Below, one piece after another: positions 44,658-53,617 of a stretch of 64,000 nucleotides of DNA (position 1 is its first letter; every line of letters starts with the position of its first letter). The position numbers and the translations under genes were made by a program. The notes under the pieces are model-generated. The model saw nothing but the letters and a program-made list of their open reading frames with translations, was not told the origin of the DNA and did not search any database. Source of the DNA: Arthrobacter pigmenti (GTDB taxonomy: Bacteria; Actinomycetota; Actinomycetes; Actinomycetales; Micrococcaceae); assembly GCF_011927905.1 (NCBI RefSeq), contig NZ_JAATJL010000001.1, positions 3,720,001 through 3,784,000 on the forward strand, written 5' to 3'.

Positions 44658-45074
44658 ATGACAATCCCTATCAGCTCCTACGCCCACGTTCGCCTTACGG
44701 TTACCGACATCGACGTCTCTCGAACATTTTATGACGCACTGTTCGGTCTTCCCGTCGCCTTCGAAGTACCCGAGGACGCTGACGACGCAACTCGCGAGCA
44801 GCTCGACTTCCTGTACGGCGGGGTCATCTACAAGCTCGGGAATTCACTCCTTGGACTACGCCCCGTCGCTGACGACAATTTCAATGAGAACCGGGTGGGT
44901 CTCGACCACGTCTCCTTCAACGTCGCCAATCGTCAGGAACTCGACGCCGCCGCGGCCTTGCTCGATTCGCTTGATATTTCACATCCCGACGTCAAGGACA
45001 TCGGAGCGGGCTACATCCTGGAGTTTCGTGACCCGGACAACATAGCTCTCGAACTCTTCGCTGCTAAAGCCTGA
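44658..45074 (+). CDS. VOC-family (glyoxalase-like) protein
   Basis: A 138-residue protein with the paired beta-alpha-beta-beta-beta modules of the vicinal-oxygen-chelate fold: AHVRLTVTDIDVSRTFYDAL at the N-terminus, GLDHVSFNVAN at the second module and FRDPDNIALELFA at the end. Metal ligands His, Glu and Glu can be placed. Activity (lyase, dioxygenase or resistance protein) cannot be told. ATG 44658 has GAGG directly before it. It converges on the DUF5996 gene. Confidence 0.8.
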   Translation: MTIPISSYAHVRLTVTDIDVSRTFYDALFGLPVAFEVPEDADDATREQLDFLYGGVIYKLGNSLLGLRPVADDNFNENRVGLDHVSFNVANRQELDAAAALLDSLDISHPDVKDIGAGYILEFRDPDNIALELFAAKA

Positions 45075-45118
45075 GGTGCATCAGACGCTGCGGAGAGGCG
45101 GTCGTCGTTCCCAGCCGC

Positions 45119-46081
45119 TCACCGGTTGCTGCCCTCCTGTTGGTGCCGTGCCCGCCGTCTCGGGTCGACTTCCAGTGCCGTTCTGTCCCAGTGACCGTTG
45201 GCCGCCGCTGCTTCATATGTGGTGTGCAGGAATTCCAGCAGGGTTTGGTCGGGGTCGGCGGCTGTGCGTACTGCTTCGTAGGGGAGTAGGAATTGGCCGT
45301 TCTCGGTGCTGTAGAAGGCCTCGTCCGGTCGGACCGCGGAATCGGCGAAGCCGTCCGGTTCGGGGTAGGCGTAGGCGTAGAACGCGCCCTCTTCGCCGCC
45401 GCCGGGCCAGAAGCCGCAGCTGCTCAGTTCATGGGAGTAGCCTTCCTCCATCACCCAGTCGGCACAGTTTGGTGTACCGCCGGGATGGGTGGGGGCTTCC
45501 CGGCCGGAGAACCGGGTGCAGGCAAGGTCCATGGCTCCCCAGAAGAAATGCACTGGGCTGACCTTGCCGATGAAGTGTGAGCGGAACTGTCCTATGACCC
45601 GGTCTGCCTGGATGAGTTGGCGCCAGAACAGGTTTGCGGCGTCCGGGTCGTAGGAGGCGTGCTGAGTGTCCTCGGCGAACGGGATTGCGGGATCGACCTC
45701 GTTCGGGCGTGCCTGGATCTGTGGATTGATTCCCAACTCGCTGAGTGCTGCCATGATCTGGGCATGGAAGTCGGCCACCGTCATGGGTTTCAGCTCGAAG
45801 TCCCGGGTATCGCCGTCGCTGCTGCGGATTCGCAGCCGGTGGTCGCAGAAGTCGAACTCGATATCGAAGTTCCGATCCTGGTACGGAATGGCTGCAGTGG
45901 TCAGGCCGCGGGGACTGACGTAGAGGGTGACCTGCCACCAGTGGTTGAACAGTGGGGCGTGTGCCAGCCGGATCTTACCGACGATCTGGGTCCACATGTG
46001 CAGGGTGTCCCGCGTTTCGGTCCAGTCATCGACGCGCAGGGCGGGCCACGCCGTGCTGGTTCGGGGTTGCTGGGCGCTCAC
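45119..46081 (-). CDS. DUF5996-family protein
   Basis: A 320-residue soluble protein with the family's text: TLHMWTQIVGKIRLAHAPLF near the N-terminus, ELKPMTVADFHAQI, and HFFWGAMDLACTRFSGREAP with CGFWPGG towards the end. The function of this family is unknown; conserved His, Asp and Cys suggest an enzyme. GTG 46081 has AAGGAGG 5 nt upstream, so I reject the longer frame to 46327, which overlaps upstream sequence and repeats QQPRTS. No operon partner is visible. Confidence 0.75.
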   Translation of the reverse strand: MSAQQPRTSTAWPALRVDDWTETRDTLHMWTQIVGKIRLAHAPLFNHWWQVTLYVSPRGLTTAAIPYQDRNFDIEFDFCDHRLRIRSSDGDTRDFELKPMTVADFHAQIMAALSELGINPQIQARPNEVDPAIPFAEDTQHASYDPDAANLFWRQLIQADRVIGQFRSHFIGKVSPVHFFWGAMDLACTRFSGREAPTHPGGTPNCADWVMEEGYSHELSSCGFWPGGGEEGAFYAYAYPEPDGFADSAVRPDEAFYSTENGQFLLPYEAVRTAADPDQTLLEFLHTTYEAAAANGHWDRTALEVDPRRRARHQQEGSNR

Positions 46082-46353
46082 GGTGCCTCCTTCTGTTGTG
46101 GTGTTTACCGATGTTCGGGGTTGTTGGGGTACCAACCGCCCGGGTTCATTGCCGCCGGTCATGGTTGTGGGTTTTTCCGCGCTGATCACCTCATCAGCCT
46201 TCCCGAGGGGAACGGGCCATGTAGCTTTCCACCCTGCCCCCACCGCAGGATCCGCGCAACAGGCCGGTGATGGTGATTTCCAGATCGGGCACCCTGCTGT
46301 CATTGTTGTTGCGGTCACGGTGCTCACAATCCGATGGAAGCGAGAGTGATCGT

Positions 46354-47640
46354 ATGCGGTCTCCGGTGCCCGATTATCTCAGTGAAGTCCTCCACACCTG
46401 CTTCGGGGACACGTCCGGGCACACGGCCGGTTATATTCCCGAGCTTGCCGCCGCTGACCCTGACCTATTCGGTCTGGCCCTGTCCACGGTGGACGGGTCG
46501 GTCTACTGTGCAGGCGACGCCGGAGTCGAGTTCACGATCCAATCCATCTCCAAACCGTTCATTTACGCACTGGCCATCAAAGAGCACGGCCTTGAATCGG
46601 TCCTGCAGAAGGTGGGCGTGGAGCCATCAGGTGAGGCGTTCAACGAACTCTCGTTGGAGCGTGAGTCGAAACGACCGCTGAACCCGATGATCAACGCCGG
46701 TGCCATTACAGCCCACACGCTCATCGCAGGGCAGGGCGACGACGGCGCGCGAAGAGACGCTGTAATCCTCGATGGCCTGTCGGCTTTCGCTGGCCGGTCA
46801 TTGACAGTCAACGAGTCGGTGCTCGGGTCCGAGATGGGCACCGCGCACCGCAATCTGGCGATCGCCCACATGCTGCGCAGCCACGGGATCATCGATCAGG
46901 AACCAGCCGAAGTGGTACGCGGCTATACGCGGCAATGCTCGATCAACGTCACAGCCAGAGACCTCGCCCTGATGGCGGCGACTCTGGCCAATGGAGGCGT
47001 GCAACCCCTCACGGGAGAACAGGTACTGACTGCCGGCGTGGTGCGTCAGGTACTGGCCGTGATGACCACCTGTGGCATGTATGACGCGGCCGGTGACTGG
47101 GTGACCACCGTGGGAATTCCGGCTAAGAGCGGCGTCGCAGGCGGGATCATCGGGGCGCTCCCCGGACAGGTCGGGCTGGCGGCGTTCTCGCCCCGGCTGG
47201 ATCACCACGGCAACAGCGTGCGCGGTATCAAGGCGTGCGAACGATTGTCCCAGGACATGGGTTTGCACTTGATGGAGGTGCCGCAACCGGCCCGTGCCGT
47301 CATCCGGCAAGCACGAAGAATCGAAACCGACGGCGGGGCCCGGTTCAGCCTCTACGAGTTGCAAGGCTCTATCCAGTTCGCGGCCGCGGAGCGCATTATC
47401 CGCACCCTGGCAGAGGAACCGGACCACGAAACCGGTGTGGTGTTTGACCTCAGCCGCGTGCACCAACTCAACGACGTCGGCCGGCGAATGCTGCTCGAAG
47501 CCATCAGCAGACTCACCCTTGATGGGCACCAGGTCACCCTCATCGACCCAGAAACCGTACTCAACTACCCGGATGCGGGCGGCGGAACCCACCCGGATGT
47601 GGTGACGACGCTGGAGGATCTGACCAACCGGCGGCCATGA
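46354..47640 (+). CDS. glsA: Glutaminase A with C-terminal STAS domain
   Basis: The first 300 or so residues are a serine-dependent glutaminase with the S-x-x-K motif (Ser64, Lys67 in QSISKPF), NPMINAGAI and KSGVAGGI. The last 100 residues are a STAS domain (GVVFDLSRVHQLNDVGRRML), giving 428 residues against about 310 for the plain enzyme. It deaminates glutamine to glutamate and ammonia in the cytoplasm; the STAS part probably regulates or tethers it. ATG 46354 is chosen because upstream in-frame sequence lacks the family's conserved start. Confidence 0.9.
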   Translation: MRSPVPDYLSEVLHTCFGDTSGHTAGYIPELAAADPDLFGLALSTVDGSVYCAGDAGVEFTIQSISKPFIYALAIKEHGLESVLQKVGVEPSGEAFNELSLERESKRPLNPMINAGAITAHTLIAGQGDDGARRDAVILDGLSAFAGRSLTVNESVLGSEMGTAHRNLAIAHMLRSHGIIDQEPAEVVRGYTRQCSINVTARDLALMAATLANGGVQPLTGEQVLTAGVVRQVLAVMTTCGMYDAAGDWVTTVGIPAKSGVAGGIIGALPGQVGLAAFSPRLDHHGNSVRGIKACERLSQDMGLHLMEVPQPARAVIRQARRIETDGGARFSLYELQGSIQFAAAERIIRTLAEEPDHETGVVFDLSRVHQLNDVGRRMLLEAISRLTLDGHQVTLIDPETVLNYPDAGGGTHPDVVTTLEDLTNRRP

Positions 47641-47658
47641 AATACGCTGCGGTGCATG

Positions 47659-48018
47659 TTACCGATGCAGATGGTCCTTCCAGTCGGTGGGCACTCGCCC
47701 TGCCGGGCCAGGCGCAGGCTGAGACTCGGGATAGGAATGCGGTGCGGCAAGCTCCGGACCGCGGAAGAACTGCTGCGTCTGCTCGTTCCAGAACCAGTCT
47801 TCACCGGGCTCGAAGCTGGTAATCACCGGGTGCTCCACGTCCCGTGCATGCTTGGTGCCGTGCTGAGAGGGAGAACTGTCACAACAGCCGATATGCCCGC
47901 ACTCAGCACACCGGCGCAGGTGCATCCACCAACCCGGTCCGTCCCCGTTTAGGCACTCGACGCAGCCGGTGCCAGTGGGCTCAGCAAGAGGATTTATACC
48001 AGTTTCCGAGCTATTCAT
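47659..48018 (-). CDS. UBP-type zinc-finger protein
   Basis: A 119-residue protein with the zf-UBP metal ligands in CVECLNGDGPGWWMHLRRCA and CGHIGCCDSSPSQHGTKHA, then HPVITSFEPGEDWFWN. Bacteria lack ubiquitin; the domain here probably has another, unknown binding role. ATG 48018 has AGGAG 6 nt upstream. It ends 18 nt from the convergent glutaminase gene. Confidence 0.85.
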   Translation of the reverse strand: MNSSETGINPLAEPTGTGCVECLNGDGPGWWMHLRRCAECGHIGCCDSSPSQHGTKHARDVEHPVITSFEPGEDWFWNEQTQQFFRGPELAAPHSYPESQPAPGPAGRVPTDWKDHLHR

Positions 48019-48092
48019 CACTCACTCCTCAATCGTCCGGGCAGGAAACCCCGACCGCGGTGCGGTCATGCCGAGGAAGCACGCCGTCGTAT

Positions 48093-48554
48093 TTAGTCAC
48101 CCTGGTTCTGATCGGGAGAATCGGCGAATACGCCCTCCAGCATCCCTGTCGCCTGCCCGACCTCGATCAGGTATCCATCCGGATCCCGCAGGTAGCAGCG
48201 AATCTCCGCTTTCCGGTCCAAAGGCTCAGTAATGAACTGAGCACCCTTCGCTTTGGCCGCTGCGTAGAAAGCACTGATATCGGCCACCCGCACATTGAGA
48301 AACGAGGAAACCGGATCGCCAGGTTCGGGAGCGGTAAGGCTGATATCCGGTTTATCCGGTGTCGGCCCGCCGCCCGGGTTCATGATGATCCAGCTGTTCG
48401 CAACCTTGATGATCCCCGGATTCTCGGCCAAAACGACCTCCCCGCCGAGGACATCAGCGTAAAACTGCCGCGAGCGAGCCACATCACGCACAGTCAGGAA
48501 GAACGTCAATATCAGATCGTGTTCCGGGGCTGGGAGGTCCTCACGATTTACCAT
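48093..48554 (-). CDS. VOC-family protein
   Basis: A 153-residue vicinal-oxygen-chelate protein with FFLTVRDVARSRQFYADVLG at the start, LNVRVADISAFYAAAKAKGA in the second module and CYLRDPDGYLIEVGQ at the C-terminus. It resembles the bleomycin-resistance/glyoxalase group but substrate is unknown. ATG 48554 has AAGGA 7 nt upstream and is preferred over the frame to 48602. Confidence 0.85.
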   Translation of the reverse strand: MVNREDLPAPEHDLILTFFLTVRDVARSRQFYADVLGGEVVLAENPGIIKVANSWIIMNPGGGPTPDKPDISLTAPEPGDPVSSFLNVRVADISAFYAAAKAKGAQFITEPLDRKAEIRCYLRDPDGYLIEVGQATGMLEGVFADSPDQNQGD

Positions 48555-48685
48555 CGGCATTTCCTTCGCTCTGCGTACTCCCTCACAGGGAATGCGCAAC
48601 ACGTTACGCCGGTGCCGATCACCCTGTCACTACTCGAAGTTCGCTCCGGTGAGATCCCGGCGGATTCGACCATCGCCACTAGGAA

Positions 48686-49303
48686 TCAGCGGCGGGATCG
48701 GCTGGCCCGGACAGAACTGAGCCGGGTCCTCGCCCGCCGAACGCTCAAAGCGCTCAACAACACACCCGCCGCCAGCGAGCCAAGCGCACCGACGGCGAGA
48801 TCCCCCATCGTGTCCGAGTACGTTACGTAGATGTCCTCATCCACCCAGGAATGGGCGGCCCACTCGGCGAACTCCCACAGCACGCTCAACGCTATACCGA
48901 GCAGCAGCACCTGCAGCACCTGCAGCACCACAGCCACCCTGCTACGGGACCCGGGCAGCAACCCCACATGGGCGGCAAGAACGTACGCCATGGCCGCCAC
49001 GGGCCCGGTACAGAGGCAGTGAACCAGCAGATCCCACCACGGAATCAGGGTGTAGAGGTTCAGCACGCTGCTCCAGCAGGCGAAAATCAGCGCGCAACCA
49101 TAGACCAGATCGAACACGGGGTGCGCCCGCGCGTACCTGGACAGCGTCAGACCGCCGAGCGCGAGGACGAAGACGGCCACGTCCACGGCGCCCCACCAGA
49201 ACACCATCGCCAGGGTGCAGAGCACGGCCACCCCGCGCACGGCATCAGCGGCAAGTTCGGCGGGCGTCCCGGGCCGGCGGGTGAGGTCGGCGATCACGCT
49301 CAC
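48686..49303 (-). CDS. YjdF/DUF2238-like membrane protein
   Basis: A 205-residue protein with about five to six transmembrane helices and the family's C-terminal pattern LWEFAEWAAHSW...DTMGDLAVGALGSLAAG, whose acidic residues are conserved in YjdF-like proteins. Function unknown. GTG 49303 is used without a strong ribosome-binding site. It is divergent from the small glycosyltransferase gene, 34 nt away. Confidence 0.7.
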   Translation of the reverse strand: MSVIADLTRRPGTPAELAADAVRGVAVLCTLAMVFWWGAVDVAVFVLALGGLTLSRYARAHPVFDLVYGCALIFACWSSVLNLYTLIPWWDLLVHCLCTGPVAAMAYVLAAHVGLLPGSRSRVAVVLQVLQVLLLGIALSVLWEFAEWAAHSWVDEDIYVTYSDTMGDLAVGALGSLAAGVLLSALSVRRARTRLSSVRASRSRR

Positions 49304-49337
49304 CAGCGTACTAGCGCCGAGAGGCTAGGATCGGGCC

Positions 49338-50069
49338 ATGCCGTCCCTGTCCGTGGTCATCCCCTGCAAGGACGACGCCGGTCCGCTGGCCAGGTGCCTC
49401 GAAGCACTCTCGACCCAGCGCGAACTCCCCCTTGAAATCCTCGTGGTGGACAACGGCTCCATCGATGACAGCGCGGACATAGCAAAGCGGTTCGGCGCGG
49501 TGGTGCTGAGTGAGCCGGCTCCCGGCATCGCTGCCGCAGCTTCCACCGGATACGACTCCGCCCGCGGCGACATCATCATCCGCTGCGACGCTGACACCCT
49601 CCCGCCCACGGATTGGCTCGAGCGCATCGCGCACCGGTTCGCGAACGAGCCGGATCTCGGTGTCCTGACCGGCCCGGGGATCTTCTACGACACCAGTCCC
49701 GTGCGCGCCCGGCTCGCGGGGGTCGGATACATGAACGCCTACTTCATCCTGATGGGGGCGGCGATGGCGCACTGGCCGCCCTTCGGATCCAACCTCGCGT
49801 TCCGGCGAGCCGTCTGGCATCAGTCGCGCTCGCGAGTGAACCGACATGACCCTGACGTGCACGACGACGTCGACCTCGGCTTTGCGCTTGATCCCTCCGC
49901 CCGCACGGCTTTCGACGGACGGCTGCGGGTCGGAATCTCCGCGCGGTCACTGGCAGGAGGGCATGAGGCGCGGGTCAGGATTCGCCGGGCGTTCCACACA
50001 ATTGGGCTGCATTGGCGGGTTGCGCCGCCGTGGGAGAGATGGCGGTTGACGCTCACCAAGCGAAAGTAG
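49338..50069 (+). CDS. Small GT2-family glycosyltransferase
   Basis: A 243-residue soluble GT-A protein with VVIPCKDDAGPLARCLEAL, VVDNGSIDDS, the metal-binding RCDADT and DDVDLGFAL as the distal acidic motif. It lacks transmembrane helices and the QxxRW motif, so it is a non-processive transferase, perhaps decorating a lipid or carotenoid; the nearby carotenoid cluster makes the latter worth considering but unproven. AGGA lies 8 nt before ATG 49338. Confidence 0.8.
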   Translation: MPSLSVVIPCKDDAGPLARCLEALSTQRELPLEILVVDNGSIDDSADIAKRFGAVVLSEPAPGIAAAASTGYDSARGDIIIRCDADTLPPTDWLERIAHRFANEPDLGVLTGPGIFYDTSPVRARLAGVGYMNAYFILMGAAMAHWPPFGSNLAFRRAVWHQSRSRVNRHDPDVHDDVDLGFALDPSARTAFDGRLRVGISARSLAGGHEARVRIRRAFHTIGLHWRVAPPWERWRLTLTKRK

Positions 50070-50155
50070 CTAGACTGTCTAGTAAAGTGTTGCAGGGGCT
50101 TCCGGGTCGTTGCACCGCTGAAACCAGGTACGGTCCAACTCAGGAAGAGGTCATC

Positions 50156-50461
50156 ATGTCCCTTGTCAGGGTTTACGTCGAAGGTCCCGACGGCGCGCAC
50201 GTCTTTGATGCCGACACGGAATCCCCCAACTATCAGTCGGAGATCTATGGCCAGGTCCGCCCGGAGGTGCTGGTCCTCCTCGATGAGGAACAGCACGTGT
50301 ATGCCCGCGCCGAGGAGGCGCCGGATGGGTTCGGCAGTTACGAGACAACGTTCGACGACGGCGTGCTCATAGTTTCCGGCCACAACGGAATGATCCGGGC
50401 CTACGGCATCGGCATGTGGCAACAGACCTACAGACACGCACACCGGGACAACCAGTCTTGA
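50156..50461 (+). CDS. Small hypothetical protein
   Basis: A 101-residue acidic protein (SLVRVYVEGPDGAHVFDADT at the start, DDGVLIVSGHNGMIRAYGIG near the end), probably beta-rich and soluble. I do not recognise a family. ATG 50156 is preceded by GGAAGAGG at good spacing. Its stop overlaps the TTG start of the next gene as TTGA, so the two are likely translated together. Confidence 0.65.
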   Translation: MSLVRVYVEGPDGAHVFDADTESPNYQSEIYGQVRPEVLVLLDEEQHVYARAEEAPDGFGSYETTFDDGVLIVSGHNGMIRAYGIGMWQQTYRHAHRDNQS

Positions 50462-51939
50462 CACACCGGATACTGGTAGCTGGTGCCACCGGCTACATCG
50501 GCGGGCGGCTGGTCCCTCGACTCATCGATGCCGGTTACGCGGTCCGTGTACTGGTGCGCTCGCCGTCGAAACTTACCGCCGTTCCCTGGCATGACGCCGT
50601 GGAGATCGTGGAGGGTGATCTCGGCGACCCGGAGGCCGCCGCAGCAGCCTGCGAAGGTGTGGAAACCCTCTTCTACCTGGTGCATTCGATGGGTTCCGGT
50701 TCCGGATTCGAGCAGCAGGAACTGGCGATGGCCAGGACCGTGGCAGAGGCCGCTGCCAGGAGCGGAGTAAGAAGGATCGTTTACCTTGGCGGCCTGCATC
50801 CCGACGGCGTGGAACTCTCCCGGCATATGCGTTCGCGAACCGCCGTCGGGCGCGTTCTGCTGGACGGGAAGGTTCCTGCGGTGGTGTTCCAGGCCGGCGT
50901 CGTGATCGGCTCCGGGTCTGCATCCTTCGAGATGATCCGGCACCTGACCGAGAACCTACCGGTGATGCCGGCTCCCAGCTGGGTTGAGCGCAGGATCGAG
51001 CCGATCGCGATCCGTGACGTTTTGCATTACCTGGTTCACGCGCCCACGCTGCCGGAGGGCTTGAACCGGACCTTCGACATCGGCTCGCGAGAGGTGCTGA
51101 CCTACGCAGGGATCATGTACGGCTACGCGCATCAGGCGGGATTATCCCGACGCAGGGTCTTCGCGCTCCCGACGCCGGCACCCAGACTGGCCGGCTGGTG
51201 GGTTGCGCTGACAACGCCTATTCCCCATTCACTCGCCGTGCCGCTGGTCGAATCCCTCCAGCATGACGCGATAGCAGCCGAAGGCGACATCGATCAGTAC
51301 ATCCCCGAACCCGGGGGCGGTCTCACCGGCTACCGAACGGCAGTGGAACTGGCGCTGGGCAGGATGGCCAGCGGAGAGGTGGAAACCAGCTGGACGAATG
51401 CCTCCCAGGCTCCGCCGTCCGACCCTCTGCCCAGCGACCCGGACTGGGCACGCCGCACAGTGTTCGTGGATGAGCGCACACGCGACACGGACACGGCGCC
51501 CGAGCACGTCTGGCGCGTGATCGAAGGCATCGGTGGAGACAACGGCTGGTATTCGTGGCCTGCCGCGTGGGCTATCCGCGGAGTGCTGGACAAACTGGTG
51601 GGCGGCGCCGGACACAACCGGGGCCGGAGGCACGGTGACCGCCTCAACGTCGGGGACGCCGTCGACTGGTGGCGGGTCGAAGCGCTCGAAGACTTACCGG
51701 CACGTAAGGTTCTGCGGCTGCAGGCGGAAATGAAAGTACCCGGCCGTGCCTGGCTGGAACTCTCAGCCGAACACAACGGCGCCGGCACCACCTACCGCCA
51801 GCGTGCCATCTACTTTCCCGCCGGCCTCTCCGGCAAGCTGTACTGGTGGCTCGTGCTGCCGTTCCATGGGCTCATCTTCCCGTCGATGGCCCGCAACATC
51901 GTCCAGAGGGCTGCGGCGTACCAAGCAGCGAGGGGATGA
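50458..51939 (+). CDS. NAD(P)-binding epimerase-like protein with DUF2867 domain
   Basis: A 493-residue protein: an N-terminal atypical SDR domain (ILVAGATGYIGGRLVPRLID, then EGDLGDPEA and YLVHSMGSG, about 1-300) fused to a C-terminal DUF2867-type SRPBCC-like domain (about 330-480, with WYSWPAAWAIRGVLDKLVGG). Such fusions are common near actinobacterial carotenoid or menaquinone genes, but their substrate is unknown. TTG 50458, overlapping the preceding stop, is preferred; GTG 50416 is possible. Confidence 0.75.
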   Translation: MTHRILVAGATGYIGGRLVPRLIDAGYAVRVLVRSPSKLTAVPWHDAVEIVEGDLGDPEAAAAACEGVETLFYLVHSMGSGSGFEQQELAMARTVAEAAARSGVRRIVYLGGLHPDGVELSRHMRSRTAVGRVLLDGKVPAVVFQAGVVIGSGSASFEMIRHLTENLPVMPAPSWVERRIEPIAIRDVLHYLVHAPTLPEGLNRTFDIGSREVLTYAGIMYGYAHQAGLSRRRVFALPTPAPRLAGWWVALTTPIPHSLAVPLVESLQHDAIAAEGDIDQYIPEPGGGLTGYRTAVELALGRMASGEVETSWTNASQAPPSDPLPSDPDWARRTVFVDERTRDTDTAPEHVWRVIEGIGGDNGWYSWPAAWAIRGVLDKLVGGAGHNRGRRHGDRLNVGDAVDWWRVEALEDLPARKVLRLQAEMKVPGRAWLELSAEHNGAGTTYRQRAIYFPAGLSGKLYWWLVLPFHGLIFPSMARNIVQRAAAYQAARG

Positions 51940-51956
51940 GCTAGGTGATGCGTTCC

Positions 51957-52511
51957 CTACGCAAAATCGGCAGGACCAGCCTGGAACCGCTCGGGATACA
52001 GAAGCGGCAACTGCAGGGTGAGCCAGGGGCTGAACGCCCACGGCGTGGCTGCGACAGCAGCAGTCAGCTGCAGGGGGTCCACCCACTGCCACTCCATGAC
52101 CTCGTCATCACGCGGCGTGACGGCGGACGCCGCCCGCGCCGTGTAGACGGGGCAGATTTCGTGTTCCACCACACCGGAGGCGTCCACGGCGCGGTAACGG
52201 AAGTCCGGCGCCCTCAGGGTCAACCGGTCCAGGCTGAGTCCAAGCTCCCAGTCAGCACGGCGGGCCACGGCGTCCTCTGTCGCTTCGCCCGGACCGGGAT
52301 GCCCGCAGAAAGAGTTGGTCCAGACGCCCGGCCAGGCCTTCTTCGTCAGGGCGCGGCGCGTGATGAGGACGCGGCCGTCGTCGTCGTACACGTGGACGGA
52401 AAAGGCGAGGTGCAGCGGTGTGGTGGCGGAATGCACCGTGGCCTTGTCTTGCGTGCCCAGTGGCTTTCCGTCCTCCGCGACGAGCACAACAAGCTCGGCA
52501 GTCCGGTTCAT
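51957..52511 (-). CDS. idi: Isopentenyl-diphosphate delta-isomerase, type I
   Basis: A 184-residue Nudix-fold enzyme with the active-site TNSFCGHPGPGE (catalytic Cys) and the EHEICPVYTA region containing the catalytic Glu. It interconverts IPP and DMAPP, supplying the C5 units for carotenoid synthesis. AGGAG lies 5 nt before ATG 52511. It is divergent from crtE with about 50 nt between, so overlapping divergent promoters are likely. Confidence 0.95.
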   Translation of the reverse strand: MNRTAELVVLVAEDGKPLGTQDKATVHSATTPLHLAFSVHVYDDDGRVLITRRALTKKAWPGVWTNSFCGHPGPGEATEDAVARRADWELGLSLDRLTLRAPDFRYRAVDASGVVEHEICPVYTARAASAVTPRDDEVMEWQWVDPLQLTAAVAATPWAFSPWLTLQLPLLYPERFQAGPADFA

Positions 52512-52564
52512 TTTTCTCCTGTTACCCGCCCATGTTTACTTTCCCTATGGACAAGGAGACCACA

Positions 52565-53617
52565 TTGACTGACACGATCGACAGTCAGCGTGTGGACGAG
52601 ATCCTGGCCTCCTTCTTCATCCGCTCCAAGGCACGCGCCGCTCGCATGCACCCCGACTACCTCACCATGTGGGAGCGGCTCGAGGCCTGCACCGTCGGCG
52701 GGAAGCGCTTCCGGCCACGCCTGATAATGACCGTTTACGGCCTGCTTGGCGGCAAGGACACGACGACGGCGGCCACCGTCGCCGCCTCCTTCGAACTCCT
52801 GCACACCGCGCTGATAGTGCACGACGACGTCGTGGACCGCGACTTCGCCCGTCGCGGCGTGCCGAACGTCTCCGGTTCCTACCGGGATTTCGCCGCTGCC
52901 GGCGGAAGTGACCGCACCCGGGCCGAGCACACCGGCTTGTCCGTCGGCGTGATCGCAGGGGATCTGGCGCTTGCCAACGCCTACCGTCTCATGGGAGAGG
53001 TGGATGCCGATCTCCCTACCCGGCAGCGCCTCGGCGACATCCTCGATGAAGCCGTCTTCGCCTCCGCAGCCGGCGAACTGCTGGATATCCTCGGACCCTT
53101 GAACCTCACCCCGCAGACCGTGGAGGAGGTCCTGCAGATGGCGCGCCTGAAGACCGCTGTCTACTCGTTCGAAGCACCGCTGCAGGCCGCGGCTGTCCTG
53201 GCCGGCGCTGAGGACCGGCTGACGGAGGCGCTGGGCGCGTTTGGCCGGGATATCGGCATCGCGTACCAGGTGGCGGATGACCTGATCGGCGTCTTCGGCG
53301 ATGAATCTCTGACCGGGAAGGTGGGGTGGGGCGACCTGCGTGAGGGCAAGCGTACAACGCTCATTGCGCACGCCGCGGCCCAGCCGCAATGGCGGCGCAT
53401 CTCCGCGCTCATCGCTGACCCGGAACTCACTGCCATGGGGGCCGCTGAGATCCGGACCCTGTTGATGGAATCGGGCGCGCGGACGCACTCCACCCAACTG
53501 GCCCAGGACTTCACCCACCGCGCACTCCAGCACCTCGCAGCGCCGTATGTTCCGCAGGACGTGCGGAACGGACTCGCCCCGATCATCGACGTCGTAGCCG
53601 AAAGGGTTCACCTATGA
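52565..53617 (+). CDS. crtE: Geranylgeranyl diphosphate synthase (C50 carotenoid pathway)
   Basis: A 350-residue trans-prenyltransferase with the first Asp-rich motif HDDVVDRD (Asp87, Asp88, Asp91) and the second YQVADDLIGVFGD. It chains IPP units onto DMAPP to make GGPP. I prefer TTG 52565 because AAGGAG lies 7 nt upstream; ATG 52547 has no ribosome-binding site. First gene of a tightly overlapping operon crtE-B-I-Ye-Yf-Eb. Confidence 0.92.
   Translation: MTDTIDSQRVDEILASFFIRSKARAARMHPDYLTMWERLEACTVGGKRFRPRLIMTVYGLLGGKDTTTAATVAASFELLHTALIVHDDVVDRDFARRGVPNVSGSYRDFAAAGGSDRTRAEHTGLSVGVIAGDLALANAYRLMGEVDADLPTRQRLGDILDEAVFASAAGELLDILGPLNLTPQTVEEVLQMARLKTAVYSFEAPLQAAAVLAGAEDRLTEALGAFGRDIGIAYQVADDLIGVFGDESLTGKVGWGDLREGKRTTLIAHAAAQPQWRRISALIADPELTAMGAAEIRTLLMESGARTHSTQLAQDFTHRALQHLAAPYVPQDVRNGLAPIIDVVAERVHL

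Noticed and set aside
44106-45074. 322-residue fusion ending in the VOC protein
   Set aside because: The N-terminal half is an alternative frame of the glycosyltransferase. ATG 44658 with GAGG gives a standard VOC protein.
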